37,306 nt of DNA from an uncultured Pelagibacteraceae bacterium (GCA_902588835.1 CACIQQ010000009.1:1-37306), one strand, 5' to 3'; numbered from the stretch's first letter, positions 17,278 through 26,396 are shown. Translations and numbers: made by a program. The notes: a model not told the origin generated them from the letters alone.

Positions 17278-18179
17278 TGTATACCATCTTTGGTTTTTAT
17301 AAATTTAAACAATTAAAAAAGATCAGCAAACTCAAAGACAAACTTCAAAATTTCATAGATGTTTACAAAATTAAAGGAACTATAATTATCTCACCTGAGG
17401 GGATTAATGGATCAATTTCTTTCCTAAAAAAAAATACTAAACAAATAAAAACAAATCTTAAAAAAATATTTGCCATTACAAAATTTGATAATGAAAATAT
17501 TTCTTTTAATAGATTTATTCCTTTTCATAAGGGGAGGGTGAAGGTTAAAAAGGAAGTTGTTCCCATTGGAAAAAGACTTAAAAAAAAAGTTAAAGATAAT
17601 CATCTTTCTCCTAAGAAATGGAATAATTTCCTTTTAAACAAAGACACCTATATAATTGATACTAGAAAAGATTTTGAGTTTAGAATTGGAACTTTCAAGA
17701 GTTCTATAAATCCAAAATTAAATAACTTTAGAGATTTTTCTAAATATTTTAAAAAGTTTAATAAAAATTCGAAAATCGGAATGTTTTGCACAGGAGGCAT
17801 TCGATGCGAAAAGGCTAGCGATTATTTATATAGCAAAGGTTATAAAAATGTTTTTCAGTTAAAAGGTGGCATTATTAATTATTTGTCAAAAATTGACAGA
17901 AAAGAAAGCTTATGGAAAGGGGAATGTTTTGTATTTGATAATCGTGTTTCTGTGAACCATAGGTTAAATAAAGGCAAATATTCAATTTGTGCTGGATGTA
18001 GAGAACCTATTTCTGATAAAGATAAGAGGTCTGTAAAATTTGAAGAAGGTGTTTCTTGTCCTAATTGTTATAATAAATCAAGTGAACAACAAAAAGTAAG
18101 ATTTAGAATGAGACAAAGTCAAATTGATAAAGCAAAAAAAGAAAAAAAAAATTACATGTTTAAAAAAATTTACAAATAG
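17277..18179 (+). CDS. trhO: TrhO-type (YceA/UPF0176) rhodanese-domain tRNA uridine-34 hydroxylase
   Basis: TrhO family proteins form 5-hydroxyuridine at position 34 of tRNAs in an oxygen-dependent reaction. The N-terminal domain has GTIIISPEGINGSISF, and the rhodanese domain covers about residues 118-215 with IIDTRKDFEFRIGTF and the loop MFCTGGIRCEKASDYL. That loop contains Cys171 and Cys177, the latter at the usual active-site place. The C-terminal part has CxxC pairs (SICAGC and SCPNC) and ends in a basic tail. Length (300) is normal. It overlaps the methyltransferase stop by one base. Confidence 0.88.
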   Translation: MYTIFGFYKFKQLKKISKLKDKLQNFIDVYKIKGTIIISPEGINGSISFLKKNTKQIKTNLKKIFAITKFDNENISFNRFIPFHKGRVKVKKEVVPIGKRLKKKVKDNHLSPKKWNNFLLNKDTYIIDTRKDFEFRIGTFKSSINPKLNNFRDFSKYFKKFNKNSKIGMFCTGGIRCEKASDYLYSKGYKNVFQLKGGIINYLSKIDRKESLWKGECFVFDNRVSVNHRLNKGKYSICAGCREPISDKDKRSVKFEEGVSCPNCYNKSSEQQKVRFRMRQSQIDKAKKEKKNYMFKKIYK

Positions 18180-19556
18180 ATGGTTAAGAAGATTAATTTA
18201 ACAGCGGATCCAATATGGCAACTTCTAAGAAGAGTTACATTCCCCGCCAGCATTGGATCATTATTTCAAACTTTTTATAATCTGGTTGACACCTTTTTTG
18301 CAGGAAAGATATCACCTGATGCATTAAGTGCTCTAGCAAAATCGTTTCCAATTTATTTTATTATAATCGCAATAGGTGTTGGTGTTGGAGCTGGTACTAA
18401 TACTCTTATCGGAAATTCCATAGGTGAAAAAAAAGAAAAAGTTGCTTCATTATATGTTGCTCAATCAATAATTTTTGCAATAGTTATTTCACTATTAGTC
18501 ACATTTATTGGAATTAATTCATCCAATTATCTTCTTCAATTATTAGGGTCATCTCCAGAGAATATTATTTTGACTAGGGAATATTTAGATATAATTTTTT
18601 ATTGCACAGTAATAGTATTGATACAAATATCTTTAAACGGAACATTAAACGCTCAAGGAGACACAAAAAGTTACAGAAACGTCCTTATATTTACTTTTTT
18701 TTTAAACATCATACTTAATCCAATTTTTATTTTTGGTTTTTCGATAATACCTGCTTTTGGAATTTCAGGTATTGCAATTGCTACAGTTATTTGTCAACTT
18801 ATTGGAACAATCTATTTAGCGCAAAAAGTTTATTGTTGTAAACTCAAAGAGTATTTATATGTAAAGTGTTTTATTCCAAAAATTAACTTTTTAAGTAATC
18901 TTACTTTTCAGTCTGTGCCAATAATGTTTAGCATGCTGTTAATCGGCGTTGGTATATTTAATGTATTATACTTTGTAGGAAAATTTGGAGATATTGCTGC
19001 AGCCGGTTATGGAGCTGCACTTAGAATAGAACAAGTATTCTTACTACCAGTCATAGCATTGAATACGGCAGTATTATCAATTGGTGGTCAAAATTTTGGA
19101 GCTAGAAATTTTGAAAGGATAAGAGATCTTTATAAAAAAGCATTAATATTTGGTTGTTCATTTATGATCATGGCTGGCTTTATTTTATATTTCGGTGCAG
19201 AAAATCTTCTTGGGTTAATTACCGATGATCCAAAAACCATTAAGTTTGGATCTTTATATTTAAAGATTGCAGCACTGATAGGTCCTATATATCCAACTTT
19301 TTTTATTACTACTGCTGTATTTCAGGCTCTAAAGAAACCTATCTTTAGTTTGTATCTAAGTATATTAAGGCTTACCGCAATTCCTTTTTTATGTTTGTGG
19401 TACGTTATTAACATTAAAGGAGGGGGTTACAGCGATATCTTTTATACAATACTAGTTACCAATTGGTTAATGGGATTAGTAGTATTATTTTTTATAGGAA
19501 CTTTTTTTAATTACATGTTTAAAGATAATAAAAAATATCTTTTTATAAAAAGTTAG
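18180..19556 (+). CDS. MATE-family multidrug/toxin efflux transporter
   Basis: A 458-residue integral membrane protein with about 12 hydrophobic helices in two MatE repeats. The first repeat opens with LRRVTFPASIGSLFQTFYNLVDTFFAG and the second near FQSVPIMFSMLLIGVGIFN. Conserved stretches include SLNGTLNAQGDTKSYRN, and GYGAALRIEQVFLLPVIALN with GGQNFGARNFERI. Such proteins export cationic compounds in exchange for Na+ or H+; the substrate is unknown. It begins immediately after the trhO stop with no spacer. It ends two bases before the convergent ABC permease gene, over a small palindrome that may terminate transcription. Confidence 0.9.
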   Translation: MVKKINLTADPIWQLLRRVTFPASIGSLFQTFYNLVDTFFAGKISPDALSALAKSFPIYFIIIAIGVGVGAGTNTLIGNSIGEKKEKVASLYVAQSIIFAIVISLLVTFIGINSSNYLLQLLGSSPENIILTREYLDIIFYCTVIVLIQISLNGTLNAQGDTKSYRNVLIFTFFLNIILNPIFIFGFSIIPAFGISGIAIATVICQLIGTIYLAQKVYCCKLKEYLYVKCFIPKINFLSNLTFQSVPIMFSMLLIGVGIFNVLYFVGKFGDIAAAGYGAALRIEQVFLLPVIALNTAVLSIGGQNFGARNFERIRDLYKKALIFGCSFMIMAGFILYFGAENLLGLITDDPKTIKFGSLYLKIAALIGPIYPTFFITTAVFQALKKPIFSLYLSILRLTAIPFLCLWYVINIKGGGYSDIFYTILVTNWLMGLVVLFFIGTFFNYMFKDNKKYLFIKS

Positions 19557-19572
19557 ACTAACTATCCTTTTT
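19547..19572. terminator. Possible bidirectional terminator between MATE and permease genes
   Basis: A short hairpin, AGTTA-GAC-TAACT at 19551-19563, sits exactly over both stop codons of the convergent pair. It is flanked by AAAA on its left and by a T-rich run on its right, so both strands read stem-loop followed by T residues. The stem is only five AT-rich pairs, so stability is low and the call is tentative. Confidence 0.3.
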
Positions 19573-20292
19573 CATTTTTTTTTCAAGCCGTCTTACTAAG
19601 AATGATACAATTAAAATTAATATAAGATACTCTAAGATCAAAAACGTATATATTTCTAGAGGTCTGTATGTAGTAACAACAAGCTCATTAGCTTTTCTAG
19701 TCAAGTCTCCGATACCAATAATCGAAACTAAAGAGGACATTTTTAGAACGTATACAAACTGATTTCCAATAGCAGGTAGTATGTTTCTTATAGCTTGAGG
19801 AAGAATGACAAGTCTTAATTTTCTAAAAAAATTAAGTCCTAAAGAACTTCCAGCTTCCCATTGAGGTTTTCTAATTGAATTTATTCCTGCTCTAAAAATT
19901 TCAGCCTGAAATGCGCTTTCACTTATAGATAAAGCTATAATACCAGATACAAATGGACTAAAACTTATTCCTGTCATAATAGGTAATCCATAATAAATCC
20001 ATAAAATCAAAACCAACAAAGGTATAGCTCTAACTATTTCGACATAACCTATATTTAAGTATGTTAAAAATTTATTTTTGGCCAAAGAAGGGATAGCAAC
20101 TATTAATCCCAATATTATTGATAGAGATATTGATACGATAGATATAAAGATAGTTGTTGTAAATCCACTTAATAAAAATTTTAGATTTGTTAAACCGTTA
20201 ACATTGTTGGGTGATAATATTAACCAATCTAATTCCTGTTTTCCGCACGACAATAGGAATAATAAAGAAAATAGTAAAAATAAGTTTTTCAC
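19558..20292 (-). CDS. Polar amino acid-type ABC transporter permease, with lipobox-like N-terminus
   Basis: A permease of the His/Glu/Gln/Arg/opine family (244 residues). About five membrane helices begin near residue 42 (GFTTTIFISIVSISLSIILG). GYVEIVRAIPLLVLILWIYY is characteristic, and the EAA loop that docks the ATPase reads EAGSSLGLN then VILPQA. The start is a GTG at 20292; an in-frame stop lies seven codons upstream. The first residues, MKNLFLLFSLLFLLSCGKQ, look like a lipoprotein signal with a lipobox (LLSC before Gly), which is unusual for a permease. It lies 40 bases after a solute-binding protein gene. No ATP-binding subunit is present in the window. Confidence 0.85.
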   Translation of the reverse strand: MKNLFLLFSLLFLLSCGKQELDWLILSPNNVNGLTNLKFLLSGFTTTIFISIVSISLSIILGLIVAIPSLAKNKFLTYLNIGYVEIVRAIPLLVLILWIYYGLPIMTGISFSPFVSGIIALSISESAFQAEIFRAGINSIRKPQWEAGSSLGLNFFRKLRLVILPQAIRNILPAIGNQFVYVLKMSSLVSIIGIGDLTRKANELVVTTYRPLEIYTFLILEYLILILIVSFLVRRLEKKMKKDS

Positions 20293-20332
20293 ACTTATAT
20301 TTATAAAGAATTAATTATTAATAGCTAATTTA

Positions 20333-21097
20333 TTATAAGCTTTTAAGATTGTATTTCGCCAGAAGTTCTTTAAAGAAACCAGATTTCTTTTTCTTACCAA
20401 TCCAATCGTTAACGTACTTTCTCCACTTATCATCATTTTTACCAACCATCATTGCTAAGAAGGCAGGATTTTTTTCACCATCTGGAACAATTGCTAATTG
20501 TGGATATTTTATAATTAATTTGTTGGCTTCAGTTGAACTAGTAATATTACCATCAGCTCTTCCTGCTAGCACTTCCTGGAAATCTCTTGCAGGTGCCTCT
20601 ACTGAATTTAATTTAGATTTAGGAAAAAATTCTTTAGCTTTTTCTTCTTGTGATGTTCCAAGCGTTGTTGCGATTGTAACATCTTTATTGTTTAAAGAAT
20701 CCCAAGTTGAAAACTTACTTAAATTTTTCTTTAAAACCAGTGGAACAGTTCCATATTTGTAATAAGTCTCTGTGAAACCTGCTACTTCTGCTCTTTTAGG
20801 AGTTTTTGTTACACTTGTTGAAATATCATATCTGTCTGAAGTTATTCCAGAAACTATAGTTTTCCATTCAGCAGGAACAAACTTAATTTTTACACCCATG
20901 TCTTTTGCAAGTTCGTTCATGACGTCAATGTCAAAACCTTTATAGGTATTTGTAGACGGATCTTTCATAGTCATTGGATCCCAGTCTCCGGTTGTACCAA
21001 CTCTTAACTCTCCGTTTGAAAGAATTTTGTCTAAAGAAGAAGCGTTCGCTGAAAATGAGAATAATAAAGTAAATAATAATATGATAATTTTTTTCAT
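20333..21097 (-). CDS. Periplasmic solute-binding protein, family 3 (amino acid ABC transporter type)
   Basis: A 254-residue secreted protein. A signal peptide ([19 protein letters not shown], cleavage likely before Ser20) is followed by a bacterial SBP family 3 fold: [69 protein letters not shown]. These are typical of amino acid-binding proteins and of the related secreted cyclohexadienyl dehydratases. The GDWDPMT start and the [12 protein letters not shown] segment leave the second option open. It lies between soxG (59 bases upstream) and a permease gene (40 bases downstream), so a transport role is favoured; the ligand may be an amino acid or methylated amine. Confidence 0.82.
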   Translation of the reverse strand: MKKIIILLFTLLFSFSANASSLDKILSNGELRVGTTGDWDPMTMKDPSTNTYKGFDIDVMNELAKDMGVKIKFVPAEWKTIVSGITSDRYDISTSVTKTPKRAEVAGFTETYYKYGTVPLVLKKNLSKFSTWDSLNNKDVTIATTLGTSQEEKAKEFFPKSKLNSVEAPARDFQEVLAGRADGNITSSTEANKLIIKYPQLAIVPDGEKNPAFLAMMVGKNDDKWRKYVNDWIGKKKKSGFFKELLAKYNLKSL

Positions 21098-21156
21098 AAG
21101 AATTTAATAAGGTAATTTATGATATTTTTCTATGCTAACCTTGACGCAGTTAAATT

Positions 21157-21702
21157 TTATAATAGATTAGCCCCATCATTAAGCCAATCCCATAAATGGT
21201 TAGAAAACGATCTTCTTACAAATAAATTTATATTGTTATCACCCAAATTATGAATGATTACATCAATATGATTAATTATAGTTTGGGTTGTAGATCCTTT
21301 AGTGTCTTTGAATTTTGAGAAATCAAACGGACAACTCATTGAGAGCAATTCGTATAATTTATCCCCAGAAATATTAATACACACCCATTGGTCACTTACA
21401 TTTGTGACAGCTCCGTAGTTAAGTGATGAAATTTCTTTAAAAACTCTATCAAAAATTTCTTTATTCTTATTATTTGTATATACCATCCATTCATCTGGAC
21501 TTAGCCACAAAGCGCTTAACTCTTGGTTACTTGTAGAAGTATTACTTTCCGTTGGCAAAATAACAGAGAGTATTTGGCCAACTTTTGCAAAGAACTCTCT
21601 TTTTTTTCCACGTAAGTTAATTTTAGTAATTGGTTCTACTTCTTTCAAATTTAAATCTGAATATTCTCTTTTGTCTTTAATAGCTGTATTAACGTTATCC
21701 AT
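21157..21702 (-). CDS. soxG: Sarcosine oxidase gamma subunit
   Basis: The gamma subunit of heterotetrameric sarcosine oxidase, a structural subunit related to the GcvT fold. INLRGKKREFFAKVGQIL, LWLSPDEWMVYT, and a C-terminal VFVRRSFSNHLWDWL-like segment (read here as NLFVRRSFSNHLWDWL) fit the SoxG family, which is otherwise poorly conserved. Length (181) is normal. It is the last of four overlapping genes; its start overlaps the soxA stop by eight bases. Context makes the assignment firm. Confidence 0.9.
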   Translation of the reverse strand: MDNVNTAIKDKREYSDLNLKEVEPITKINLRGKKREFFAKVGQILSVILPTESNTSTSNQELSALWLSPDEWMVYTNNKNKEIFDRVFKEISSLNYGAVTNVSDQWVCINISGDKLYELLSMSCPFDFSKFKDTKGSTTQTIINHIDVIIHNLGDNNINLFVRRSFSNHLWDWLNDGANLL

Positions 21703-24700
21703 TTATTCTCTCATTTTCTTTATCCAAGAAGATTGTATCTGATACAGTTACTTTAATTGTTTTATCTATCATTGGAACCAAGAGCTTTTGTCCTTTTAGT
21801 TGCTTACCTTCTTTTAAAACAGCTAAAGCAATAGATTTTTTTAAAGTTGGACTGAAATAACTTGAAGTTACATGTCCAAGCATATCGACAGGCTTTTTAT
21901 TTTCGTCTTTAACTATTTGAGCACCTTCCTCTAAAATTTCATTAGGGTCATCAGTTAAAAGTCCGACTAATTGTTTTCTGTCTTCTCTAATAGTGTCGCT
22001 TCTGTATAGAGATCGTTTACCAATAAAGTCGTATTTTTTTTTACTAATTATCCAGTCCATTTGAAGATCTACTGGTGTCATCGTTCCATCAGTATCTTGA
22101 CCAACAATTATAAATCCTTTTTCAGCCCTTAAAAGGTGCATAGTCTCAGTCCCATAAGGAGTAATGTTAAATTCTTTTCCAGCTTCAATACATTTTTCCC
22201 AAATATATTTACCGTATGATGCTTCAACGTTAATTTCATAACTTAGTTCACCTGTAAAACTTATACGCATAACTCTACAATTAATGTCGCCAAGCTTTAC
22301 CTCTTTAAATGACATATGTGGGAAACTTTCATCAGATAAATCTAAATCTTTAAAAATTTTATTAATAATTTTTTTTGCATTTGGACCGCATACACTTGCT
22401 GTAGCATAATGATCCGTAACTGAAGTAAGAAATACATCTAATTCCGGCCATTCAGTTTGCAAATAATCCTCAAGTTTAGACATTACATTTGCTGCACCAC
22501 CAGTTGTTGTTGTCATTAAATAGTGATTTTCACCAAGTCTTGTTGTTACTCCGTCATCGTAAACCATACCATCTTCATTAAGCATCAAACCATATCTACA
22601 TTTTCCGATTTGTAATTTTGACCAAGCATTTGTGTAAACCCTATTAAGAAACTCATTTGCATCTGTACCTTGAATATCGATTTTTCCGAGTGTCGAAGCA
22701 TCTAATATTCCACTAGACTCTCTTGCAGCTTTACTTTCTCTTTGTACGGCATCATGCATTGTTTCACCATCTTTTGGATAATACCAAGCCCGTTTCCATT
22801 GTCCGACATTTTCAAACTTTGCATTATTTTCAACGTGCCACTCATGCATAGGTGTTTTTCTAAAAATATCAAAAAATTGCCCAACATTTCTACCTACTAT
22901 GGTTCCAAAAGTAAGTGGTGTATATGGAGGTCTGAACGTTGTTGTTCCTAGATCACCCATATTAGTGTTAGTTGTATCTGCAACTATACCCAAGGCATGC
23001 ATATTAGCAAGTTTACCTTGATCTGTACCCATTCCAGTTGTTGTATATCTTTTTACGTGCTCAATTGATTTAAAACCTTCTCTTAAAGCTAATTTTATAT
23101 CTTTTGCGGTACTATCATTTTGATAATCTAAAAATGGTTTTGTTTTACTTAATGGCCTATCTGATGGAAGCAACCATATATTTTTTTTCTCTTTTTCTTT
23201 AGAACATTTAACATCAATTTTATCAAAATTAGAATTTTCGATATTTAAAAACTTTTTGGTATCCTTTATTGAATTTTTTAAAACATCATCTAATTCAAAA
23301 TCTCCTTTAGCAGAACCAATACTTAATTGATCTAAATTTGTTTTATCTGGAACAAAAATATTATCTTTATTATCAAACCTAAGTTTACCACCTGATTGAG
23401 TAAATAAATGAACCATCGGGGTCCAGCCACCAGAAATTGCTAAGCAATCACAATTCAATTCAATCTTTTTTCCGACAACATCATTGCCTTTATCATTTAG
23501 CTTCATTATTGTTATTTTGTTAATTCTTTTATAACCTTTAGTGTTTATTACTGTATGGTTCCAATAAATTTGTATCCCTAGACTTTTAACTTTATTTACT
23601 ATTTCTGAAGATGAATTATCTCTTATATCTATTATTGCATTTAATTTTGTGCCTGATTTATGTAATGATAATGCTGTTTCATAAGCACTGTCATTATTAG
23701 TAAATATAACATTTTCTAAACCACATCTTACACCATAATAGTCTATGTATTTTTTCACAGCAGATGCTAACATTATACCTGGTCTATCGTTGTTATGAAA
23801 AACTTGAGGTCTTTCTATAGCGCCAGTGGATATAATTACTTTTTTTGCTCTTATTTTGTAAAGCCTTTGTCTGATTTTATTATTACGATCATTAACACTT
23901 AAATGATCAGTTAAATTTTGCCTTGCTAGTAAAAAGTTATAATTATGATAAGCAGCAAGGCTTGTTCTAGTTTTAATAATGATATTTTTATCATTTTTAA
24001 TGTTATCAATAAGTTTTTTTAACCATTCATTGCTTTTTTGATTATCAATTTTAGAGATATCATTATCATCATAAATTAATGAACCTCCCAGTAATTCCTT
24101 ATCCTCTAACAATAAAACTTTTTTATTGTCATCAGAAGCTATTTTAGCTGCTACTAAACCTGAAACACCACCTCCAACTATTAAGATATCACAGTGCATA
24201 TATCTATGGTCGTACATATCTGGATCTTGTTTTGTTGGGGATTTTCCTAAACCAGCAGATTTACGAATAAAGTACTCGTACTTTTCCCAAAAACTTGCTG
24301 GCCACATAAATGTTTTATAATAAAAACCTGCAGGAAGGAGAGGTGACAAAAAATTATTTATTCCACCTATATCAAAGTTTACACTTGGCCAACAATTCTG
24401 ACTGTTACAAATTAAACCATCGTATAACTCGATTTCAGTGGCTCGTACGTTAGGCTCTGTTAAAGCATCGTCATTTCCAATTTGAAGAATTGCATTTGGT
24501 TCCTCAGAGCCAGAAGTCATTATTCCTCTTGGTCTATGGTACTTAAAACTTCTTCCCACAAGATGAATATCATTTGAAAGTAGGGCAGAGGCTAGTGTAT
24601 CGCCTTTATATCCGTATAATTTTTTCCCATTAAAAACAAAAGATAGTTTTCTAGTTTCGTCTACAAATTGTTTATTATTTATTCTTAAATTTTTTGACAT
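21695..24700 (-). CDS. soxA: Sarcosine oxidase alpha subunit
   Basis: The large subunit of heterotetrameric sarcosine oxidase, which binds NAD and tetrahydrofolate; the N-methyl carbon leaves as 5,10-methylene-tetrahydrofolate. Residues about 18-95 form a ferredoxin-like domain (FVFNGKKLYGYKGDTLASAL, GRSFKYHRPRGIM). A dinucleotide-binding domain begins at residue 170 with CDILIVGGGVSGLVAAKIA, and the oxidoreductase module runs to about residue 600. The last 380 or so residues are a GcvT-like aminomethyltransferase domain (VYTNAWSKLQIGKCRYGLML, ISFTGELSYEINV, LRAEKGFIIVGQDTDGTMTP). Length (1001) is normal. It overlaps soxD by one base and soxG by eight. Confidence 0.96.
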   Translation of the reverse strand: MSKNLRINNKQFVDETRKLSFVFNGKKLYGYKGDTLASALLSNDIHLVGRSFKYHRPRGIMTSGSEEPNAILQIGNDDALTEPNVRATEIELYDGLICNSQNCWPSVNFDIGGINNFLSPLLPAGFYYKTFMWPASFWEKYEYFIRKSAGLGKSPTKQDPDMYDHRYMHCDILIVGGGVSGLVAAKIASDDNKKVLLLEDKELLGGSLIYDDNDISKIDNQKSNEWLKKLIDNIKNDKNIIIKTRTSLAAYHNYNFLLARQNLTDHLSVNDRNNKIRQRLYKIRAKKVIISTGAIERPQVFHNNDRPGIMLASAVKKYIDYYGVRCGLENVIFTNNDSAYETALSLHKSGTKLNAIIDIRDNSSSEIVNKVKSLGIQIYWNHTVINTKGYKRINKITIMKLNDKGNDVVGKKIELNCDCLAISGGWTPMVHLFTQSGGKLRFDNKDNIFVPDKTNLDQLSIGSAKGDFELDDVLKNSIKDTKKFLNIENSNFDKIDVKCSKEKEKKNIWLLPSDRPLSKTKPFLDYQNDSTAKDIKLALREGFKSIEHVKRYTTTGMGTDQGKLANMHALGIVADTTNTNMGDLGTTTFRPPYTPLTFGTIVGRNVGQFFDIFRKTPMHEWHVENNAKFENVGQWKRAWYYPKDGETMHDAVQRESKAARESSGILDASTLGKIDIQGTDANEFLNRVYTNAWSKLQIGKCRYGLMLNEDGMVYDDGVTTRLGENHYLMTTTTGGAANVMSKLEDYLQTEWPELDVFLTSVTDHYATASVCGPNAKKIINKIFKDLDLSDESFPHMSFKEVKLGDINCRVMRISFTGELSYEINVEASYGKYIWEKCIEAGKEFNITPYGTETMHLLRAEKGFIIVGQDTDGTMTPVDLQMDWIISKKKYDFIGKRSLYRSDTIREDRKQLVGLLTDDPNEILEEGAQIVKDENKKPVDMLGHVTSSYFSPTLKKSIALAVLKEGKQLKGQKLLVPMIDKTIKVTVSDTIFLDKENERING

Positions 24701-24975
24701 TATAATTTTGGTGGTTGTTCACCCATCTTATATATTTTTTCTATTTTATCATTCGAAGTGTCACGAGCTACATTAAACCATTTTCTACATCCATGTGCGT
24801 GGTTCCATCTTTCAAATTGGACACCCTTAATATTTTTTCTCATAAACAAATATTCTGCCCATTGATCATCATTTAACTCAGTAGGTTGTTTGGGTCTTGC
24901 TATATGAGCTTCACCACCAGAAACAAATTCTGATTGATCTCTTTCACCACAATATGGACAATTAATTAAAAACAT
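24700..24975 (-). CDS. soxD: Sarcosine oxidase delta subunit
   Basis: The small zinc-binding subunit of heterotetrameric sarcosine oxidase, 91 residues. The four zinc ligands known from the Corynebacterium enzyme are all present at the same residue numbers: Cys6 and Cys9 in INCPYCGERD, and His59 and Cys63 in WNHAHGCRKWFNVARDT. The gene shares one base with soxB upstream and one with soxA downstream, so expression is tightly coupled. Confidence 0.96.
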   Translation of the reverse strand: MFLINCPYCGERDQSEFVSGGEAHIARPKQPTELNDDQWAEYLFMRKNIKGVQFERWNHAHGCRKWFNVARDTSNDKIEKIYKMGEQPPKL

Positions 24976-26228
24976 TAGTGGGCAACAGCTGCTGCTCCAT
25001 GTTCATCTACTAGATCACCACTTACAAATCTATTAATGTTAAACGCAGCATTCAATTTATGAGGTTCATCATTAGCGATTGTATGAGCAAATAAATCGCC
25101 CGAACCAGGTGTTGCTTTAAATCCACCAGTTCCCCAACCACAATTAAAATAAAGTCCTTTTATTGATGTTTTGCTTATTATTGGGCTCGCATCTGGACAT
25201 ATGTCAACAATTCCGCCCCATTGTCTTAACATCTTCATTCTACTAAAAATTGGATATAATTCTAATATAGCCTTAAGTGTTTCTTCTACAATATTGAAAC
25301 TACCTTTTTGAGTGTAAGAAACATAAGAGTCAGTTCCCGCACCGATAACTAATTCACCTTTGTCAGATTGACTTACATATGCGTGAACAGCATTAGACAT
25401 TACGACAGTATCAATAATTGGTTTTACTGGCTCTGATACAAGCGCTTGTAAAGGTTTACTTTCAAGTGGCAACTTAAGTCCCGCCATATTTGCTATAACA
25501 CTTGAATGTCCTGCAGCAACAACTCCAATTTTTTTAGTTTTGATAAAACCTTTTGTTGTTTCCAAACCTTCAACTGCATTACCATTTCTTTTAATCCCTT
25601 TCACTTCACAATTTTGAATTATATCAACGCCCATTTCATCAGCACCTCTCGCATAACCCCAAGCAACGGCGTCGTGTCTAGCTGTACCAGCTCTTTTTTG
25701 TAATGTACCACCTAATACTGGATACCTGATATCTTGAGAAGTATTTATAATAGGACAAAACTTTTTTACCTCATCTGTTTCCAACCAAACAGCATCTATA
25801 CCATTTAATCTATTTGCATGTGTTCTTCTTTTTAAATCTCTTACATCTTGTAAATTATGGGCTAAGTTCATTACACCTCTTTGGCTGAACATTACATTGT
25901 AATTAAGTTCTTGAGACAAACCTTCCCAAATTTTTAATGCATGATCATATAAACCTGCGCTAGCGTCCCATAAATAATTTGATCTTATTATTGTAGTATT
26001 TCTTCCAGTGTTACCTCCACCAATCCAACCTTTCTCAACAACAGCAATATTTGTTAAATTATGTTTTTTTGCCAAATAGTATGCAGTGGCCAAACCATGA
26101 CCGCCGCCACCAACAATTACAGCATCATACTCTTTTTTAGGCTCAGGATCTCTCCATGCTCTTTGCCAATTTTCATGGTTGCTAAAAGCATTCTTTATTA
26201 AAGAAAATATAGAATATTTATTTTTCAT
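24975..26228 (-). CDS. soxB: Sarcosine oxidase beta subunit
   Basis: The catalytic flavoprotein subunit: it oxidises sarcosine (N-methylglycine) at FAD and passes electrons to covalent FMN and then to oxygen. The FAD motif [20 protein letters not shown] is at residues 34-53. [18 protein letters not shown] carries His185, aligned with the histidine that holds FMN covalently in characterised SoxB proteins. The C-terminal [19 protein letters not shown] closes the flavin fold. Length (417) is normal. It is the first gene of the B-D-A-G operon; upstream are a 14-base palindrome and a divergent tRNA gene. Dimethylglycine oxidases are more distant relatives, but the four-subunit gene set points to sarcosine. 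Confidence 0.96.
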   Translation of the reverse strand: MKNKYSIFSLIKNAFSNHENWQRAWRDPEPKKEYDAVIVGGGGHGLATAYYLAKKHNLTNIAVVEKGWIGGGNTGRNTTIIRSNYLWDASAGLYDHALKIWEGLSQELNYNVMFSQRGVMNLAHNLQDVRDLKRRTHANRLNGIDAVWLETDEVKKFCPIINTSQDIRYPVLGGTLQKRAGTARHDAVAWGYARGADEMGVDIIQNCEVKGIKRNGNAVEGLETTKGFIKTKKIGVVAAGHSSVIANMAGLKLPLESKPLQALVSEPVKPIIDTVVMSNAVHAYVSQSDKGELVIGAGTDSYVSYTQKGSFNIVEETLKAILELYPIFSRMKMLRQWGGIVDICPDASPIISKTSIKGLYFNCGWGTGGFKATPGSGDLFAHTIANDEPHKLNAAFNINRFVSGDLVDEHGAAAVAH

Positions 26229-26252
26229 TTTTGGAGAAATTACTTGATAAAT

Positions 26253-26266
26253 ATTGAATATTCAAT
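26253..26266. promoter_or_regulatory. 14-base perfect palindrome upstream of soxB
   Basis: ATTGAATATTCAAT is a perfect inverted repeat centred 31 bases before the soxB start, in the 62-base gap shared with the divergent tRNA-Ser gene. Its position suits an operator for soxBDAG, but no regulator family can be named from it, and AT-rich palindromes of this length do arise by chance. Confidence 0.3.
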
Positions 26267-26290
26267 GATTTCAAGTTACACAGTATATAA

Positions 26291-26385
26291 GGAAGGATGG
26301 GTGAGCTGGTTTAAACCAGCGGTTTGCTAAACCGCCGTACGCTTGAAAAGGTGTACCGAGGGTTCGAATCCCTCTCCTTCCGCCA
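26291..26385 (+). tRNA. tRNA-Ser (anticodon GCU)
   Basis: A class II tRNA of 95 bases including encoded CCA. The acceptor stem GGAAGGA (26291-26297) pairs with TCCTTCC (26375-26381), followed by discriminator G and CCA. The anticodon stem GCGGT/ACCGC (26319-26323 and 26331-26335) encloses loop TTGCTAA with anticodon GCT at 26326-26328, reading AGC/AGU serine codons. The long variable arm (GTACGC...GTGTAC, about 26337-26355) is the serine-type feature, and the T arm has GGGTTCGAATCCC. A short T run follows the CCA. It is divergent from soxB and convergent with the transglycosylase gene. Confidence 0.97.
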
Positions 26386-26396
26386 TTTTTCAGAAA

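Noticed and set aside
21139..21166. TTGACG followed by TATAAT on the + strand between the binding-protein gene and soxG
   Set aside because: The spacing is only 11 bases instead of about 17, and there is no gene in that direction downstream except antisense to soxG.
22702..22887. Short open frame in another frame inside soxA
   Set aside because: The soxA frame is continuous and conserved here; the alternative translation is not a known protein and gives no sign of a frameshift.
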